A DNA stretch of 64,000 bases, taken from an uncultured Hyphomonadaceae bacterium. GTDB taxonomy: Bacteria > Pseudomonadota > Alphaproteobacteria > Caulobacterales > Hyphomonadaceae. The position numbers and the translations under genes were made by a program. The notes under the pieces were generated by a model that saw nothing but the letters and a program-made list of their open reading frames with translations, made no database searches and was not told the origin of the DNA. Positions within the stretch are counted from its first letter, which is position 1, and each line of letters starts with the position of its first letter. Positions 8,905-17,851 of this stretch are shown one piece after another. The stretch lies in assembly GCA_913057945.1 (NCBI GenBank), contig CAJXOF010000006.1, positions 1 to 64,000 of the forward strand, given 5' to 3'.

Positions 8905-9269
8905 TCCAGATGCAATCAAACCTTCGCGTCGCTGACAATTCCGGCGCGCGCCGCGTTCAGTGCATCAAGGTGCTGGGTGGCGCAGGCCGCCGGTATGCAT
9001 CGGTTGGTGACGTGATCGTGGTGTCCATCAAGGAAGCAATTCCGACGGGCCGCGTGAAGAAGGGTGACGTCCGCAAGGCTGTCGTCGTTCGCGTGGCAAA
9101 GGACATCAACCGCCCGGATGGCACGACCATCCGTTTCGACTCAAACGCTGCCGTCCTCATCAATACCAATGGTGAGCCAATCGGCACTCGTGTGTTTGGC
9201 CCGGTCCCGCGTGAACTGCGCGGCAAGAACCAGGTCAAGATCGCGAACATGGCCCCGGAGGTCTTGTAA
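8901..9269 (+). CDS. rplN: 50S ribosomal protein L14
   Basis: The protein has 122 residues, beginning [18 protein letters not shown], the classic L14 start, and ending with [11 protein letters not shown]-like residues. L14 forms an intersubunit bridge and is the target of the silencing factor RsfS. The 4-nt ATGA overlap with rpsQ implies coupled translation. Confidence 0.97.
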   Translation: MIQMQSNLRVADNSGARRVQCIKVLGGAGRRYASVGDVIVVSIKEAIPTGRVKKGDVRKAVVVRVAKDINRPDGTTIRFDSNAAVLINTNGEPIGTRVFGPVPRELRGKNQVKIANMAPEVL

Positions 9270-9270
9270 G

Positions 9271-9588
9271 ATGGCTGCTAAGATCAAAAAAGGCGACTCG
9301 GTTGTCGTGATCGCAGGCCGCGACAAGGGTACCAAAGGCGAAGTGCTGAAGGTGCTGGTCGACGAGGATCGCGTTGTTGTGCGCGGTGTCAACGTCGTCA
9401 AGAAGCACCAGAAGCCGAGCCAGATGGATCCCGGTGGTCTGAAAACGTTCGAAGCACCGATCCACGTGTCCAACGTGGCTCATGCCGATCCGCGTGACGG
9501 AAAAGCAGTGCGTGTTGGTTTCAAAACTGATGAGCATGGCCGCAAGACGCGCTTTGCCAAACGCTCAGGGGAGTCCATCGATGTCTAA
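9271..9588 (+). CDS. rplX: 50S ribosomal protein L24
   Basis: The protein has 105 residues. It has a KOW motif at the N-terminus ([20 protein letters not shown]) and [15 protein letters not shown], typical of L24, an assembly initiator that binds 23S rRNA. The ATG at 9271 begins 1 nt after the rplN stop. The last 8 nt overlap the start of rplE in another frame. Confidence 0.96.
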   Translation: MAAKIKKGDSVVVIAGRDKGTKGEVLKVLVDEDRVVVRGVNVVKKHQKPSQMDPGGLKTFEAPIHVSNVAHADPRDGKAVRVGFKTDEHGRKTRFAKRSGESIDV

Positions 9589-10135
9589 GGCATACGAACC
9601 CCGTCTCAAGACGAAGTACCGTGATGAGATCCGGGCCAAGCTGCAGGAGCAGTTCAAGTATTCGAACCCGATGAAGGTTCCGAAGCTGGACAAGGTCGTG
9701 ATCAACATGGGTGTCGGCGAAGCTGTCGCTGACTCCAAGAAGATCAAGGCTGCCCTGGCCGAGCTCGAACTGATCGCAGGCCAGAAGCCTGTCGCCACCA
9801 AGGCGCGCAAGTCGATCGCTGGCTTCAAGCTGCGCGAAGGCATGCTGATCGGTGCGAAAGTAACCCTGCGCCGTGAGCGCATGTACGAGTTCCTTGACCG
9901 GCTCACCAATATTGCGCTGCCGCGCGTGAAGGATTTCCGTGGACTGAACGGAAAGAGCTTCGACGGCATGGGCAATTACGCCATGGGCCTCAAAGAACAC
10001 ATCGTTTTCCCGGAGATCAATTACGATCAGGTGGAAGATATTCGCGGTATGGACATCATCGTCTGCACCACGGCTGAAACCAACGAAGAAGCCAAGGCAC
10101 TCCTCGCCGAGTGTGGCTTCCCGTTCCGGAACTAG
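9581..10135 (+). CDS. rplE: 50S ribosomal protein L5
   Basis: The protein has 184 residues, with [20 protein letters not shown] and [25 protein letters not shown], diagnostic for L5, which binds 5S rRNA. The start at 9581 ([10 protein letters not shown]) was chosen by comparison with the family. It places the ATG inside the end of rplX, with AGGGGAG about 8 nt upstream, a tight 8-nt overlap that suggests reinitiation. Confidence 0.96.
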   Translation: MSKAYEPRLKTKYRDEIRAKLQEQFKYSNPMKVPKLDKVVINMGVGEAVADSKKIKAALAELELIAGQKPVATKARKSIAGFKLREGMLIGAKVTLRRERMYEFLDRLTNIALPRVKDFRGLNGKSFDGMGNYAMGLKEHIVFPEINYDQVEDIRGMDIIVCTTAETNEEAKALLAECGFPFRN

Positions 10136-10154
10136 CGCCAGGAGATCTGCTGAT

Positions 10155-10460
10155 ATGGCAAAGAAGAGCGCAATCGAGAAGAACAAGAAGCGTCAGAAGC
10201 TTGTTGAAAAGTACGCTGCAAAGCGTGCTGAGCTGAAGGCTGTCGCCATGAATGAAGACCTTTCCCTGGAAGAGCGCTTCAAGGCACGTCTCAAGCTTGC
10301 TGAACTTCCGCGTAACTCGGCCCCAAACCGTGTGCGCAATCGCTGTGAAGTAACCGGGCGTCCGCGCGGCTACTATCGCAAACTTAAGATGTCGCGGATC
10401 GCGCTGCGTGAGCTTGGCTCAAACGGTCAGATCCCCGGTCTCGTGAAGTCCAGCTGGTAA
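10155..10460 (+). CDS. rpsN: 30S ribosomal protein S14 (zinc-independent type)
   Basis: The protein has 101 residues, beginning [13 protein letters not shown], with [16 protein letters not shown] and a single cysteine in the region where zinc-binding S14 proteins have CxxC pairs. It is therefore the long, zinc-independent form. The start at 10155 matches the family and has AGGAG 10 nt upstream. S14 completes the 30S head. Confidence 0.96.
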   Translation: MAKKSAIEKNKKRQKLVEKYAAKRAELKAVAMNEDLSLEERFKARLKLAELPRNSAPNRVRNRCEVTGRPRGYYRKLKMSRIALRELGSNGQIPGLVKSSW

Positions 10461-10478
10461 GAGAGGAGGATATCAAAG

Positions 10479-10874
10479 ATGAACATTTCTGATCCCCTCG
10501 GAGATATGCTGACACGCATCCGCAACGCTCAGATGCGCGGCATGTCTAAAGTCGTCACCCCGTCTTCGAAAATTCGGGTCCGCGTTCTGGAGGTCCTCAT
10601 CAATGAGGGTTTCATCCGCGGCTACACCGAAGTCGAAAAAGACGGACACAAGAATATTGAAATCGAGCTGAAGTACTATGAAGGCCAGCCGGTGATCTCG
10701 GAGATCAAACGTGTCTCCAAGCCAGGCCGCCGGGTGTACTCTTCTGTCTCCGACATTCCGCTGGTGCGCAATGGTCTGGGCATTTCGATCCTTTCGACTT
10801 CGAAAGGCGTAATGTCTGACAACGCAGCCCGCAGCGAGAATGTGGGCGGCGAAGTGCTCTGCCGCGTATTCTAG
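10479..10874 (+). CDS. rpsH: 30S ribosomal protein S8
   Basis: The protein has 131 residues, starting [18 protein letters not shown] and ending GGEVLCRVF, with SKPGRRVYS in the C-terminal half. S8 binds 16S helix 21. In E. coli it is the repressor of the spc operon at the L5 start. A near-perfect GAGGAGG ribosome site precedes the ATG. Confidence 0.97.
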   Translation: MNISDPLGDMLTRIRNAQMRGMSKVVTPSSKIRVRVLEVLINEGFIRGYTEVEKDGHKNIEIELKYYEGQPVISEIKRVSKPGRRVYSSVSDIPLVRNGLGISILSTSKGVMSDNAARSENVGGEVLCRVF

Positions 10875-10884
10875 GAGAGCTATC

Positions 10885-11496
10885 ATGTCACGTATTGGTA
10901 AACTCCCGATCGAAGTCCCGAATGGCACGACCGTGTCGGTCGAAGGCCAGACGATCAAGGCCAAAGGCTCCAAGGGTGAGATGTCTCTCGTCCTGTCCGA
11001 GCTGATCACGCCGAAGCTCGAGAACAACGAGCTGACCGTCACGCCACGCGACGATCTCGTGAAGGCTGCAAACGACCGCATCGAGGCTGAAAAGGCTCGG
11101 GGTCGCCGTCTGCCGACTTTCGCCGAGGCCCTTGATTCCAAGGCCCGTACGCAGTGGGGCACCGCCCGTGCCCGCGCCGCGAACATGGTCGAAGGCGTAT
11201 CGAACGGGTATTCGAAGACGCTGGAACTGGTCGGGGTCGGTTATCGTGCCCAGATGCAGGGTAACGATCTCAAGCTCGCACTCGGCTTCTCGCACGATGT
11301 GATCTTCAAGGCTCCGGACGGCATCAAGCTGGAAGCGCCGAAGCCAACCGAGATCATCATCTCTGGTGCAGACAAGCAGTCTGTTGGCCAGGTTGCTGCC
11401 GAGCTCCGCGAATTCCGTCCGCCTGAGCCATACAAAGGCAAGGGTATCCGTTATCAGGGCGAATATGTCCGCCGCAAGGAAGGCAAGAAGAAGTAA
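10885..11496 (+). CDS. rplF: 50S ribosomal protein L6 with an internal insertion
   Basis: The protein has 203 residues against about 177 for most bacterial L6 proteins. The N-terminus [14 protein letters not shown] and the C-terminal [13 protein letters not shown] are standard. The extra length is an insertion of about 27 residues at roughly 58-84, rich in charged residues, just before SKARTQWG (normally SKRAR-MWG). That is in the first alpha/beta domain, ahead of the helix leading to the second domain. There is no frameshift and codon use looks like the neighbours, so the insertion is probably a stable lineage trait. L6 lies near the GTPase centre of the 50S subunit. Confidence 0.95.
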   Translation: MSRIGKLPIEVPNGTTVSVEGQTIKAKGSKGEMSLVLSELITPKLENNELTVTPRDDLVKAANDRIEAEKARGRRLPTFAEALDSKARTQWGTARARAANMVEGVSNGYSKTLELVGVGYRAQMQGNDLKLALGFSHDVIFKAPDGIKLEAPKPTEIIISGADKQSVGQVAAELREFRPPEPYKGKGIRYQGEYVRRKEGKKK

Positions 11497-11500
11497 GCCC

Positions 11501-11863
11501 ATGAAAAGCTCACGCGATAAGATGCTGCGCCGCGCCCAGCGGGTTCGTACCAAGCTCCGCAAGGTTGCTGAGGGTCGTCCACGCCTGTCGGTTGCGCGCA
11601 GCCACAAGAATATTTCCGCCCAGATCATCGATGACGAAAAGGGCATCACGCTCGCTTCGGCTTCGACGCTGGAGAAGGACGTACTCGGTTCGGCCAAGAC
11701 CGGTGGTGACGCCGCTGCGGCTGCACTCGTCGGCAAGACGCTCGCAGAGCGTGCGAAAGAGGCCGGCGTCGAGGACGTGGTCTTTGATCGCGGCGGTTAC
11801 ATGTTCCACGGCCGGGTGAAAGCCCTGGCAGACGCCGCCCGTGAGGGCGGTCTCAAATTCTAA
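11501..11863 (+). CDS. rplR: 50S ribosomal protein L18
   Basis: The protein has 120 residues. It begins [16 protein letters not shown] and contains [20 protein letters not shown] and [26 protein letters not shown], diagnostic for L18, which binds 5S rRNA. The start at 11501 was chosen because it matches the family N-terminus and lies 4 nt after rplF. An upstream start at 11366 would overlap rplF. Confidence 0.96.
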   Translation: MKSSRDKMLRRAQRVRTKLRKVAEGRPRLSVARSHKNISAQIIDDEKGITLASASTLEKDVLGSAKTGGDAAAAALVGKTLAERAKEAGVEDVVFDRGGYMFHGRVKALADAAREGGLKF

Positions 11864-11874
11864 GGAGAGGCCCT

Positions 11875-12456
11875 ATGGCTGAAGAAAGAGGAAGAGGCCG
11901 CCGGAATCGCGATCGCGACGAGGAGCAGTCCGACATCGTCGACAAGCTGGTTGGTATCAACCGCGTCGCGAAGACGGTCAAAGGCGGTAAGAATTTCGGT
12001 TTTGCTGCCCTGGTCGTCGTTGGTGACCAGAAGGGCCGCGCAGGTTTCGGCAAGGGTAAGGCCCGCGAAGTGCCTGAAGCGATCCGCAAGGCCACGGAAG
12101 AAGCCAAGCGCAACATGGTTCGCGTGCCGCTTCGTGAAGGCCGCACCCTGCATCATGATGGCCGCGGCCGTCACGGCGCAGGCAAGGTGGTGCTGCGTGC
12201 AGCGCCTCCGGGTACCGGCGTGATCGCGGGTGGTCCGATGCGTGCTGTCATGGAAGTGCTGGGTGTCCAGGACGTGGTCGGCAAGTCGATCGGTTCCTCG
12301 AACCCGTACAACATGGTGCGTGCAACCTTTGACGCGCTCAAAGAGCAGAACAGCCCGCGGACCGTTGCGTCCAAGCGTGGCCTGAAGGTTCAGGATGTCG
12401 TCGGCCGCCGCAATGATGGCGCGTCCGAAGCCGGCATGGCTGACGCGACGAACTAG
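11875..12456 (+). CDS. rpsE: 30S ribosomal protein S5
   Basis: The protein has 193 residues, with [27 protein letters not shown] and [25 protein letters not shown], the two S5 signatures. S5 shapes decoding fidelity and mRNA entry. An acidic N-terminal extension ([17 protein letters not shown]) precedes the core. AAGGAGAGG forms the ribosome site. Confidence 0.97.
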   Translation: MAEERGRGRRNRDRDEEQSDIVDKLVGINRVAKTVKGGKNFGFAALVVVGDQKGRAGFGKGKAREVPEAIRKATEEAKRNMVRVPLREGRTLHHDGRGRHGAGKVVLRAAPPGTGVIAGGPMRAVMEVLGVQDVVGKSIGSSNPYNMVRATFDALKEQNSPRTVASKRGLKVQDVVGRRNDGASEAGMADATN

Positions 12457-12470
12457 GGAAGGGCGAAAAA

Positions 12471-12656
12471 ATGGCTAAAAGCAAAGTCACTGTCCGCCAG
12501 GTTGGCAGCCCGATCGGCCGCAAACCTGAGCAGCGCCAGACCCTGATGGGACTCGGCCTGAACAAGGTCGGCCGCACCAAGGAACTCGAAGATACGCCTT
12601 CCGTGCGGGGCATGATCCGCAAGGTGGCTCACCTGGTTGAGGTGGTTGGCGAGTAG
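12471..12656 (+). CDS. rpmD: 50S ribosomal protein L30
   Basis: The protein has 61 residues, with the L30 pattern [25 protein letters not shown] and [15 protein letters not shown]. It is a small globular 23S rRNA binder. It lies between rpsE and rplO as usual. GGAAGGG precedes the ATG. Confidence 0.96.
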   Translation: MAKSKVTVRQVGSPIGRKPEQRQTLMGLGLNKVGRTKELEDTPSVRGMIRKVAHLVEVVGE

Positions 12657-12697
12657 TCGCCACCATCTGCAGCCGCACGATATCGAAAGATAGACCG

Positions 12698-13177
12698 ATG
12701 AAACTGAACGAATTGTCTCCCGCTGAGGGCTCAACAAAGAACCGCCTGCGCGTTGGCCGCGGCGTCGGCTCTGGCAAGGGCAAGACGGCTGGTCGCGGTG
12801 TCAAAGGCCAGAAGGCCCGTTCCGGCGTTGCCGTGAATGGCTTCGAGGGCGGCCAGATGCCGATCTACATGCGTCTGCCGAAGCGTGGCTTCACGGCCCG
12901 CAACTCCAAGACCCATGCCTGGGTGAACCTTGGCCGTCTCGGCAAGGCGATTGCCGCTGGCAAGCTGGACGCCAAGAACGTGACCGAAGAGTCGCTGGTG
13001 GCTGCCGGCCTGGTGCGCAATGTGCGCGACGGTGTGCGTCTGCTGGCCAAAGGTGACGCACCCAAGAATCTGAATATCACTGTGACAGGTGCCTCCAAGG
13101 GAGCTATTGAAGCTGTCGAGAAGGCTGGCGGTAAAGTCACCGTCACGGGCCCGGCGAAAGACGCTGCTGACGAATAG
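12698..13177 (+). CDS. rplO: 50S ribosomal protein L15
   Basis: The protein has 159 residues, with the Gly/Arg/Lys-rich N-terminal tail [26 protein letters not shown] in which L15 penetrates 23S rRNA, and a C-terminal [18 protein letters not shown] 41-nt gap separates it from rpmD. A terminator-like hairpin follows before secY. Confidence 0.96.
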   Translation: MKLNELSPAEGSTKNRLRVGRGVGSGKGKTAGRGVKGQKARSGVAVNGFEGGQMPIYMRLPKRGFTARNSKTHAWVNLGRLGKAIAAGKLDAKNVTEESLVAAGLVRNVRDGVRLLAKGDAPKNLNITVTGASKGAIEAVEKAGGKVTVTGPAKDAADE

Positions 13178-13215
13178 TTGGCGGTTTTTACCGGTAACCC
13201 CTTCACAAATACTGT

Positions 13216-13247
13216 TTCGCCGCCGATTTAGGCGGCGAACGCTTTTT
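13216..13247 (+). terminator. Hairpin with T-tract between rplO and secY (attenuator-like)
   Basis: A perfect 9-bp stem (TTCGCCGCC 13216-13224 with GGCGGCGAA 13231-13239, loop GATTTA) is followed three bases later by TTTTT. It has the form of a rho-independent terminator and ends 20 nt before the secY ATG. Since secY and adk need transcription from upstream, it probably works as a partial terminator or processing site that lowers secY relative to ribosomal genes. Confidence 0.6.
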
Positions 13248-13266
13248 CAGGGAGGTCAAGCGGCCC

Positions 13267-14625
13267 ATGGCGAATGCTGCCGAACAAATGGCTCGGAATA
13301 TGAATTTCCGGAGCTTTGCAAAAGCCAAGGACCTGCAGAGCCGGATCCTGTTTACCCTCGGGATCCTGATCCTCTACCGCCTCGGGACGTTCATCCCGCT
13401 GCCTGGCCTCGACCCGCAGCAATACGCGCAATTCTTCGAGAGCCAGTCCGGCGGCCTGCTCGGCAACATGAACATGTTTGCCGGCGGCGCCGTGGAGCGG
13501 ATGGGGGTCTTCGCCCTGAACGTGATGCCTTACATCACGGCCTCCATCATCATCCAGATGCTGACCGCCACCTCTCCGACGCTGGAAAAGCTGAAGAAGG
13601 AAGGCGAGGCAGGCCGCAAGCAGATCAACCAGTACACACGTTACCTGACGCTGGGCTTTGCGCTCGTGCAGTCCTTCGCGATTGCCGGTGGCCTGGCCGC
13701 CGTGCGAATCGAGGGCATCTCGTCCTGGTTCTTCATCCTGACCGGCGTGGTCACGCTGACCGGCGGCACGATGCTGCTGATGTGGATGGGTGAACAGATC
13801 ACGGCGCGCGGTATCGGCAACGGTATCTCGCTGATCATCTTCGCCGGCATCATCGCTGAAATGCCGAAGGCAATCTTCAACCTGATCTCGCAGGCGCGCA
13901 CGACGTCGGTGAACATTGCGTTCGTTGTCGCGATTGCCGCCATGGTGATCGCGCTGGTCGTCTTCATCGTCTTCATGGAGCGCTCGCAGAGGCGGCTCCT
14001 GATCCAGTATCCGAAGCGACAGCAGGCGCATGGCGTCGCGCAGGGCCAGAAGAGCTTCCTGCCACTCAAGATCAACACGTCCGGCGTGATCCCGCCGATC
14101 TTCGCCTCGGCGCTGCTGATGCTGCCACTGACGGCCGTGGGCTTCCTAGGTGGCAATCCGGCCGATGCCGAAGCCTCCGGCGCCGTGAGCGGCGTCCTGG
14201 GCTGGCTGGCGACGCATTTTGCGCCCGGCTCGTGGACCTACATCAGCACCTATGGCGCGATGGTGATCTTCTTTGCCTTCTTCTACACCTCCATCATGTT
14301 CAATCCGGAAGAGACGGCGGACAATCTGCGCAAGTATGGCGGATTCATCCCCGGCATCCGTCCCGGCTCGAACACGGCGGCCTATATCGACTATGTTTTG
14401 ACCCGACTGACGACCATCGGTTCCCTGTACCTGATGTTCGTCTGTATCCTCCCCGAACTCCTGCGGCGATATTTCCCAGAGATACCTTTCTATATTGGCG
14501 GTACTTCTCTTCTGATCGTTGTGTCTGTTACGATGGATACAGTTACACAGATTCAGTCGCATTTGATCGCGCACCAATATGAGGGCATGATCAAGAAGTC
14601 GAAACTTGGGGGTCGTAAGAGATGA
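13267..14625 (+). CDS. secY: Protein translocase subunit SecY
   Basis: The protein has 452 residues and ten predicted transmembrane helices. Landmarks are the [16 protein letters not shown] segment in helix 1, the plug and helix 2 region with NIFAG-like [26 protein letters not shown], and [21 protein letters not shown]. It forms the SecYEG channel for protein export and membrane insertion. The ATG at 13267 is preceded by GGAGGT at a long spacing of about 10 nt. The last 4 nt overlap adk (ATGA). Confidence 0.97.
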   Translation: MANAAEQMARNMNFRSFAKAKDLQSRILFTLGILILYRLGTFIPLPGLDPQQYAQFFESQSGGLLGNMNMFAGGAVERMGVFALNVMPYITASIIIQMLTATSPTLEKLKKEGEAGRKQINQYTRYLTLGFALVQSFAIAGGLAAVRIEGISSWFFILTGVVTLTGGTMLLMWMGEQITARGIGNGISLIIFAGIIAEMPKAIFNLISQARTTSVNIAFVVAIAAMVIALVVFIVFMERSQRRLLIQYPKRQQAHGVAQGQKSFLPLKINTSGVIPPIFASALLMLPLTAVGFLGGNPADAEASGAVSGVLGWLATHFAPGSWTYISTYGAMVIFFAFFYTSIMFNPEETADNLRKYGGFIPGIRPGSNTAAYIDYVLTRLTTIGSLYLMFVCILPELLRRYFPEIPFYIGGTSLLIVVSVTMDTVTQIQSHLIAHQYEGMIKKSKLGGRKR

Positions 14626-15191
14626 ACCTAATTCTGTTCGGGCCGCCTGCGGCCGGAAAAGGCACGCAGGCGAAACGCCTGGTCGAGGAGCGGGGGTTCG
14701 TCCAACTCTCTACCGGTGACATGCTGCGCGCGGCGCGCGCGTCCGGCTCCGAGCTTGGAGAAAAGGTTGCCAAGATCATGGATGAGGGCAGCCTCGTCTC
14801 CGATGAGATCGTCATCGCCCTGATCGAGGAACAATTGGAAGTTCAGGCCGGCGCGCCGGGATTCATCTTTGATGGCTTCCCGCGCACAGTTGGCCAGGCT
14901 GAGGCGCTGGATCGTTTGCTCGAATCCCGCGGCGAGGCCGTCAATCGCGTGATTCGCATCCTTGTCGATGACGACAAGCTGCTGTCACGGGTCACCAAGC
15001 GGTTCGAAGAACAGGGCCGCAAGGATGACAACCCCGAGACGTTCTCGAAACGGCTCGAAAAATACTACGAAGATACCGCGCCCCTGGTGCCTATTTATGC
15101 CGAGCGTGGTATCCTCGTGGAAGTCGACGGAATGGGCTCTATCGAGGCGGTTGCTGCCGCCATCGATGCGGCCCTGAAAGAGACGGCGTAA
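14622..15191 (+). CDS. adk: Adenylate kinase (short-LID form)
   Basis: The protein has 189 residues. The P-loop is [14 protein letters not shown] at about 7-20, followed by STGDMLRAA and [14 protein letters not shown]. The LID is short (around [14 protein letters not shown]) and has no zinc cysteines, as in many alphaproteobacteria. It interconverts ATP + AMP and 2 ADP. Its start overlaps the secY stop, and the secY-adk-rpsM order is typical of alphaproteobacteria. rpmJ is not present between secY and rpsM. Confidence 0.96.
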   Translation: MNLILFGPPAAGKGTQAKRLVEERGFVQLSTGDMLRAARASGSELGEKVAKIMDEGSLVSDEIVIALIEEQLEVQAGAPGFIFDGFPRTVGQAEALDRLLESRGEAVNRVIRILVDDDKLLSRVTKRFEEQGRKDDNPETFSKRLEKYYEDTAPLVPIYAERGILVEVDGMGSIEAVAAAIDAALKETA

Positions 15192-15207
15192 AGGTGGGAT
15201 TCCGCGG

Positions 15208-15235
15208 TTGACGCGTTAATTTCCATCGTTATAAG
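15208..15235 (+). promoter_or_regulatory. Candidate internal promoter for rpsM-rpsK-rpoA-rplQ
   Basis: TTGACG at 15208-15213 and TATAAG at 15230-15235 are separated by 16 nt, a good match to alphaproteobacterial housekeeping promoters. The site is in the 144-nt gap between adk and rpsM, about 100 nt before the rpsM start codon. It would allow the alpha operon to be expressed apart from spc. Confidence 0.6.
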
Positions 15236-15335
15236 CCTCGTTTCTTAGCTTTAGGCTTAATCGCCGGCGCGCAGGACGGATGTTTCCGCCTTGGCGCGCT
15301 CTTTATGTATGAACAGTCCGCTTAGGAGATCGGCC

Positions 15336-15704
15336 TTGGCCCGTATTGCAGGCGTTAACATCCCGACCAACAAGCGCGTGGAAATCGCGCTGCGGTACAT
15401 TCATGGCATCGGTCCGTCCATGGCTCGTGAAATCATCGAGAAGGTCGGCGTTGAGCCGACCCGTCGCGTGAACGAGCTGACGGATGCCGAAGTCATCAAG
15501 ATCCGTGAAACGATCGATGCCGACTATCTCGTCGAAGGTGACCTTCGCCGTGACACGTCGATGAACATCAAGCGCCTGATGGATCTCGGTTCTTACCGTG
15601 GCCTGCGTCACCGTCGTAAACTGCCGGTTCGCGGTCAGCGTACTCACACCAACGCCCGTACCCGCAAGGGCCCGGCTAAGCCGATCGCCGGCAAGAAGAA
15701 ATAG
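15336..15704 (+). CDS. rpsM: 30S ribosomal protein S13 (TTG start)
   Basis: The protein has 122 residues. The conserved N-terminus (M)[25 protein letters not shown] begins at a TTG codon at 15336, with AGGAGA 5 nt upstream. The earlier in-frame ATGs (15306, 15309) would add an unlikely N-terminal extension. The C-terminus [26 protein letters not shown] is standard. S13 contacts the P-site tRNA and the 50S subunit. Confidence 0.95.
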   Translation: MARIAGVNIPTNKRVEIALRYIHGIGPSMAREIIEKVGVEPTRRVNELTDAEVIKIRETIDADYLVEGDLRRDTSMNIKRLMDLGSYRGLRHRRKLPVRGQRTHTNARTRKGPAKPIAGKKK

Positions 15705-15715
15705 GATAGTCTTCA

Positions 15716-16105
15716 ATGGCTCGTGAAACGACCCGCGTCCGCAAGAGAGAGCGTAAGAACATCACCTCCGGTGTTGTTCACGTGAACTCCAGCTTCAACA
15801 ACACCATGGTCACCATCACGGATGCCCAGGGCAACACGATCTCGTGGTCATCCTCCGGCATGATGGGCTTCAAGGGGTCGCGCAAGTCGACGCCTTACGC
15901 AGCCCAGATGGCGGCAGAAGATGCTGCGAAGAAAGCCATGGATCACGGCATGCAGACTGTTGAAGTCAGCGTGCGTGGACCGGGTTCCGGCCGTGAGAGC
16001 GCCCTGCGCGCCCTCCAGGCGGCTGGCCTGACGGTTACGGCCATCACAGACACGACGCCAATTCCACACAATGGATGCCGCCCACCGAAGCGCCGCCGCG
16101 TCTAG
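15716..16105 (+). CDS. rpsK: 30S ribosomal protein S11
   Basis: The protein has 129 residues, with [16 protein letters not shown] and [16 protein letters not shown] and the end [13 protein letters not shown], all diagnostic of S11. It forms the 30S platform near the E site and Shine-Dalgarno helix. It starts 11 nt after rpsM. Confidence 0.97.
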   Translation: MARETTRVRKRERKNITSGVVHVNSSFNNTMVTITDAQGNTISWSSSGMMGFKGSRKSTPYAAQMAAEDAAKKAMDHGMQTVEVSVRGPGSGRESALRALQAAGLTVTAITDTTPIPHNGCRPPKRRRV

Positions 16106-16118
16106 TTCGTAATTTCCC

Positions 16119-16140
16119 GGCGGCGCAATTTCGCGCCGCC
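16119..16140 (+). other. GC-rich hairpin between rpsK and rpoA
   Basis: There is a perfect 8-bp stem, GGCGGCGC (16119-16126) with GCGCCGCC (16133-16140), around a 6-nt loop. No T-tract follows, so it is more likely an mRNA processing or stability element, or a partial pause site, than a terminator. It lies 26 nt before the rpoA start. Confidence 0.55.
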
Positions 16141-16166
16141 AGACCCATTCTAAGGATTCGTCGCCC

Positions 16167-17210
16167 ATGGCAGACATCGAACCCACCAACGTCAACGACC
16201 GTAACTGGAAAGTGCTGATCCGCCCGAACCGTCCTGTCGTTCAGGCCGGATACGATGCCAAGCGCAAAGCCAAGCTCGTGATCGAGCCACTCGAGCGCGG
16301 CTATGGTACGACCCTCGGTAACGCGCTGCGCCGCGTGCTGCTGTCGTCCCTGCAAGGTGCTGCGATCATCGGCGTCCAGATCGACAATGTCGTTCACGAG
16401 TTCTCTGCGATCCAGGGTGTTCGCGAAGACGTCACGACGATCGTGCTGAACCTGAAGCAGGTCGCCATCTTCATGGAAAGCGACACGCCGAAGCGCATGG
16501 TGCTGAAGGCGAAAGGCCCAGGCGAAGTCAAAGCCGGCCAGATCGAGACCTCGGGCGACACGAAGATCCTGAACCCTGACCTTGTCATCTGTACGCTGGA
16601 TGATGGTGCGGAAGTTCGCATGGAATTCACGATTGCGACCGGCAAGGGCTATGTCCCGGCCGAGGCGCACCGTCCGGAAGACGCCCCAATCGGCTATATT
16701 CCGATTGATGCGATCTACAGCCCGGTTCGCCGTGTTGGCTACCAGGTCGAAGACACCCGCGAGGGGACGGTTCTCGACTATGACAAGCTGACCCTGGACA
16801 TCGAGACAGACGGGTCCGTCACGCCGGAAGATTCTGTGGCCTATGCCGCACGTATCCTGCAGGACCAGCTGCAACTGTTCATCAACTTCGAAGAGCCGAC
16901 CGTTGAAACGGGCGCGCAGACGGAAGAAACCGATCTCGGCTTCAACCCTGTCCTGCTCAAGAAGGTCGACGAGCTTGAACTGTCCGTTCGTTCGGCGAAC
17001 TGCCTGAAGAACGACAACATTGTTTACATTGGTGACCTCATCCAGAAGTCCGAAGCAGAGATGCTGCGCACGCCGAATTTCGGCCGCAAATCCCTGAACG
17101 AGATCAAGGAAGTCCTCGCCGGTCTTGGCCTGCACCTCGGCATGGAAGTGCCGGATTGGCCGCCGGAAGACATCGAAGGCCTCGCCAAGAAATACGACGA
17201 CCACCTCTAG
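16167..17210 (+). CDS. rpoA: DNA-directed RNA polymerase alpha subunit
   Basis: The protein has 347 residues. The N-terminal dimerisation domain (about 20-240) includes [20 protein letters not shown]. The C-terminal helix-hairpin-helix domain (about 262-325) includes [15 protein letters not shown] and [13 protein letters not shown], which contacts UP elements and activators. It lies between rpsK and rplQ as in nearly all bacteria. AAGGA lies upstream at a long spacing. Confidence 0.97.
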   Translation: MADIEPTNVNDRNWKVLIRPNRPVVQAGYDAKRKAKLVIEPLERGYGTTLGNALRRVLLSSLQGAAIIGVQIDNVVHEFSAIQGVREDVTTIVLNLKQVAIFMESDTPKRMVLKAKGPGEVKAGQIETSGDTKILNPDLVICTLDDGAEVRMEFTIATGKGYVPAEAHRPEDAPIGYIPIDAIYSPVRRVGYQVEDTREGTVLDYDKLTLDIETDGSVTPEDSVAYAARILQDQLQLFINFEEPTVETGAQTEETDLGFNPVLLKKVDELELSVRSANCLKNDNIVYIGDLIQKSEAEMLRTPNFGRKSLNEIKEVLAGLGLHLGMEVPDWPPEDIEGLAKKYDDHL

Positions 17211-17257
17211 CCCACTGAGTAATCGGGGGCCTGACCACCTCCTTAAGGAACACGACA

Positions 17258-17680
17258 ATGCGCCATCGCCTTGGATACCGTAAACTGAACAAGACGACAT
17301 CGCACCGCAAGGCGATGTTCGCGAACATGGCTGCCAGCCTCATTGAGCATGAGCAGATCGTGACCACCCTTCCAAAGGCGAAGGAAATGGCCCCGCTCAT
17401 GGACAAGCTGGTGACCCTGGCCAAGAAGGGCGACCTGAATGCGCGCCGTCAGGCTCTTTCGAAGGTCCGCGACGAAGCGGCTGTCCGCAAGCTGTTCGAC
17501 GTGATGGGCGACCGTTACAAGGACCGCAATGGCGGTTACACCCGCGTTCTGAAGGCTGGCTTCCGTCAGGGCGACAACGCACCGATCGCCGTGCTGGAAC
17601 TGGTCGACCGTGACGAGAGCGCCAAGGGCGCCGCGGATCGTGCCCGTCACGAAGCCGAAATGGAGTCGATGGAAGGCTAG
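17258..17680 (+). CDS. rplQ: 50S ribosomal protein L17
   Basis: The protein has 140 residues, beginning [21 protein letters not shown], with ITTLPKAKE-like [19 protein letters not shown], diagnostic for L17. The C-terminal 20 residues are acidic. It is the last gene of the superoperon and is followed by a strong terminator. Confidence 0.97.
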   Translation: MRHRLGYRKLNKTTSHRKAMFANMAASLIEHEQIVTTLPKAKEMAPLMDKLVTLAKKGDLNARRQALSKVRDEAAVRKLFDVMGDRYKDRNGGYTRVLKAGFRQGDNAPIAVLELVDRDESAKGAADRARHEAEMESMEG

Positions 17681-17713
17681 GCTTTCCCCGCTACATGCGA
17701 ATTGTTTCAGGAG

Positions 17714-17740
17714 CCCCGGACCGCTGGTCCGGGGTTTCTT
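17714..17740 (+). terminator. Rho-independent terminator of the ribosomal superoperon
   Basis: A perfect 9-bp stem (CCCCGGACC 17714-17722 with GGTCCGGGG 17726-17734) has a 3-nt loop and is followed by TTTCTT. It lies 33 nt after the rplQ stop. Confidence 0.85.
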
Positions 17741-17851
17741 GCATTTGGGAACGGGTTTCTTTCCCTTAAAACCCCTGCGACGCGCATTTTGCGGCATTTA
17801 CTGTTCGGGCCAGTTGCGCGTAAGCCTGCACGTCAGACGGGAGAGAGACCT

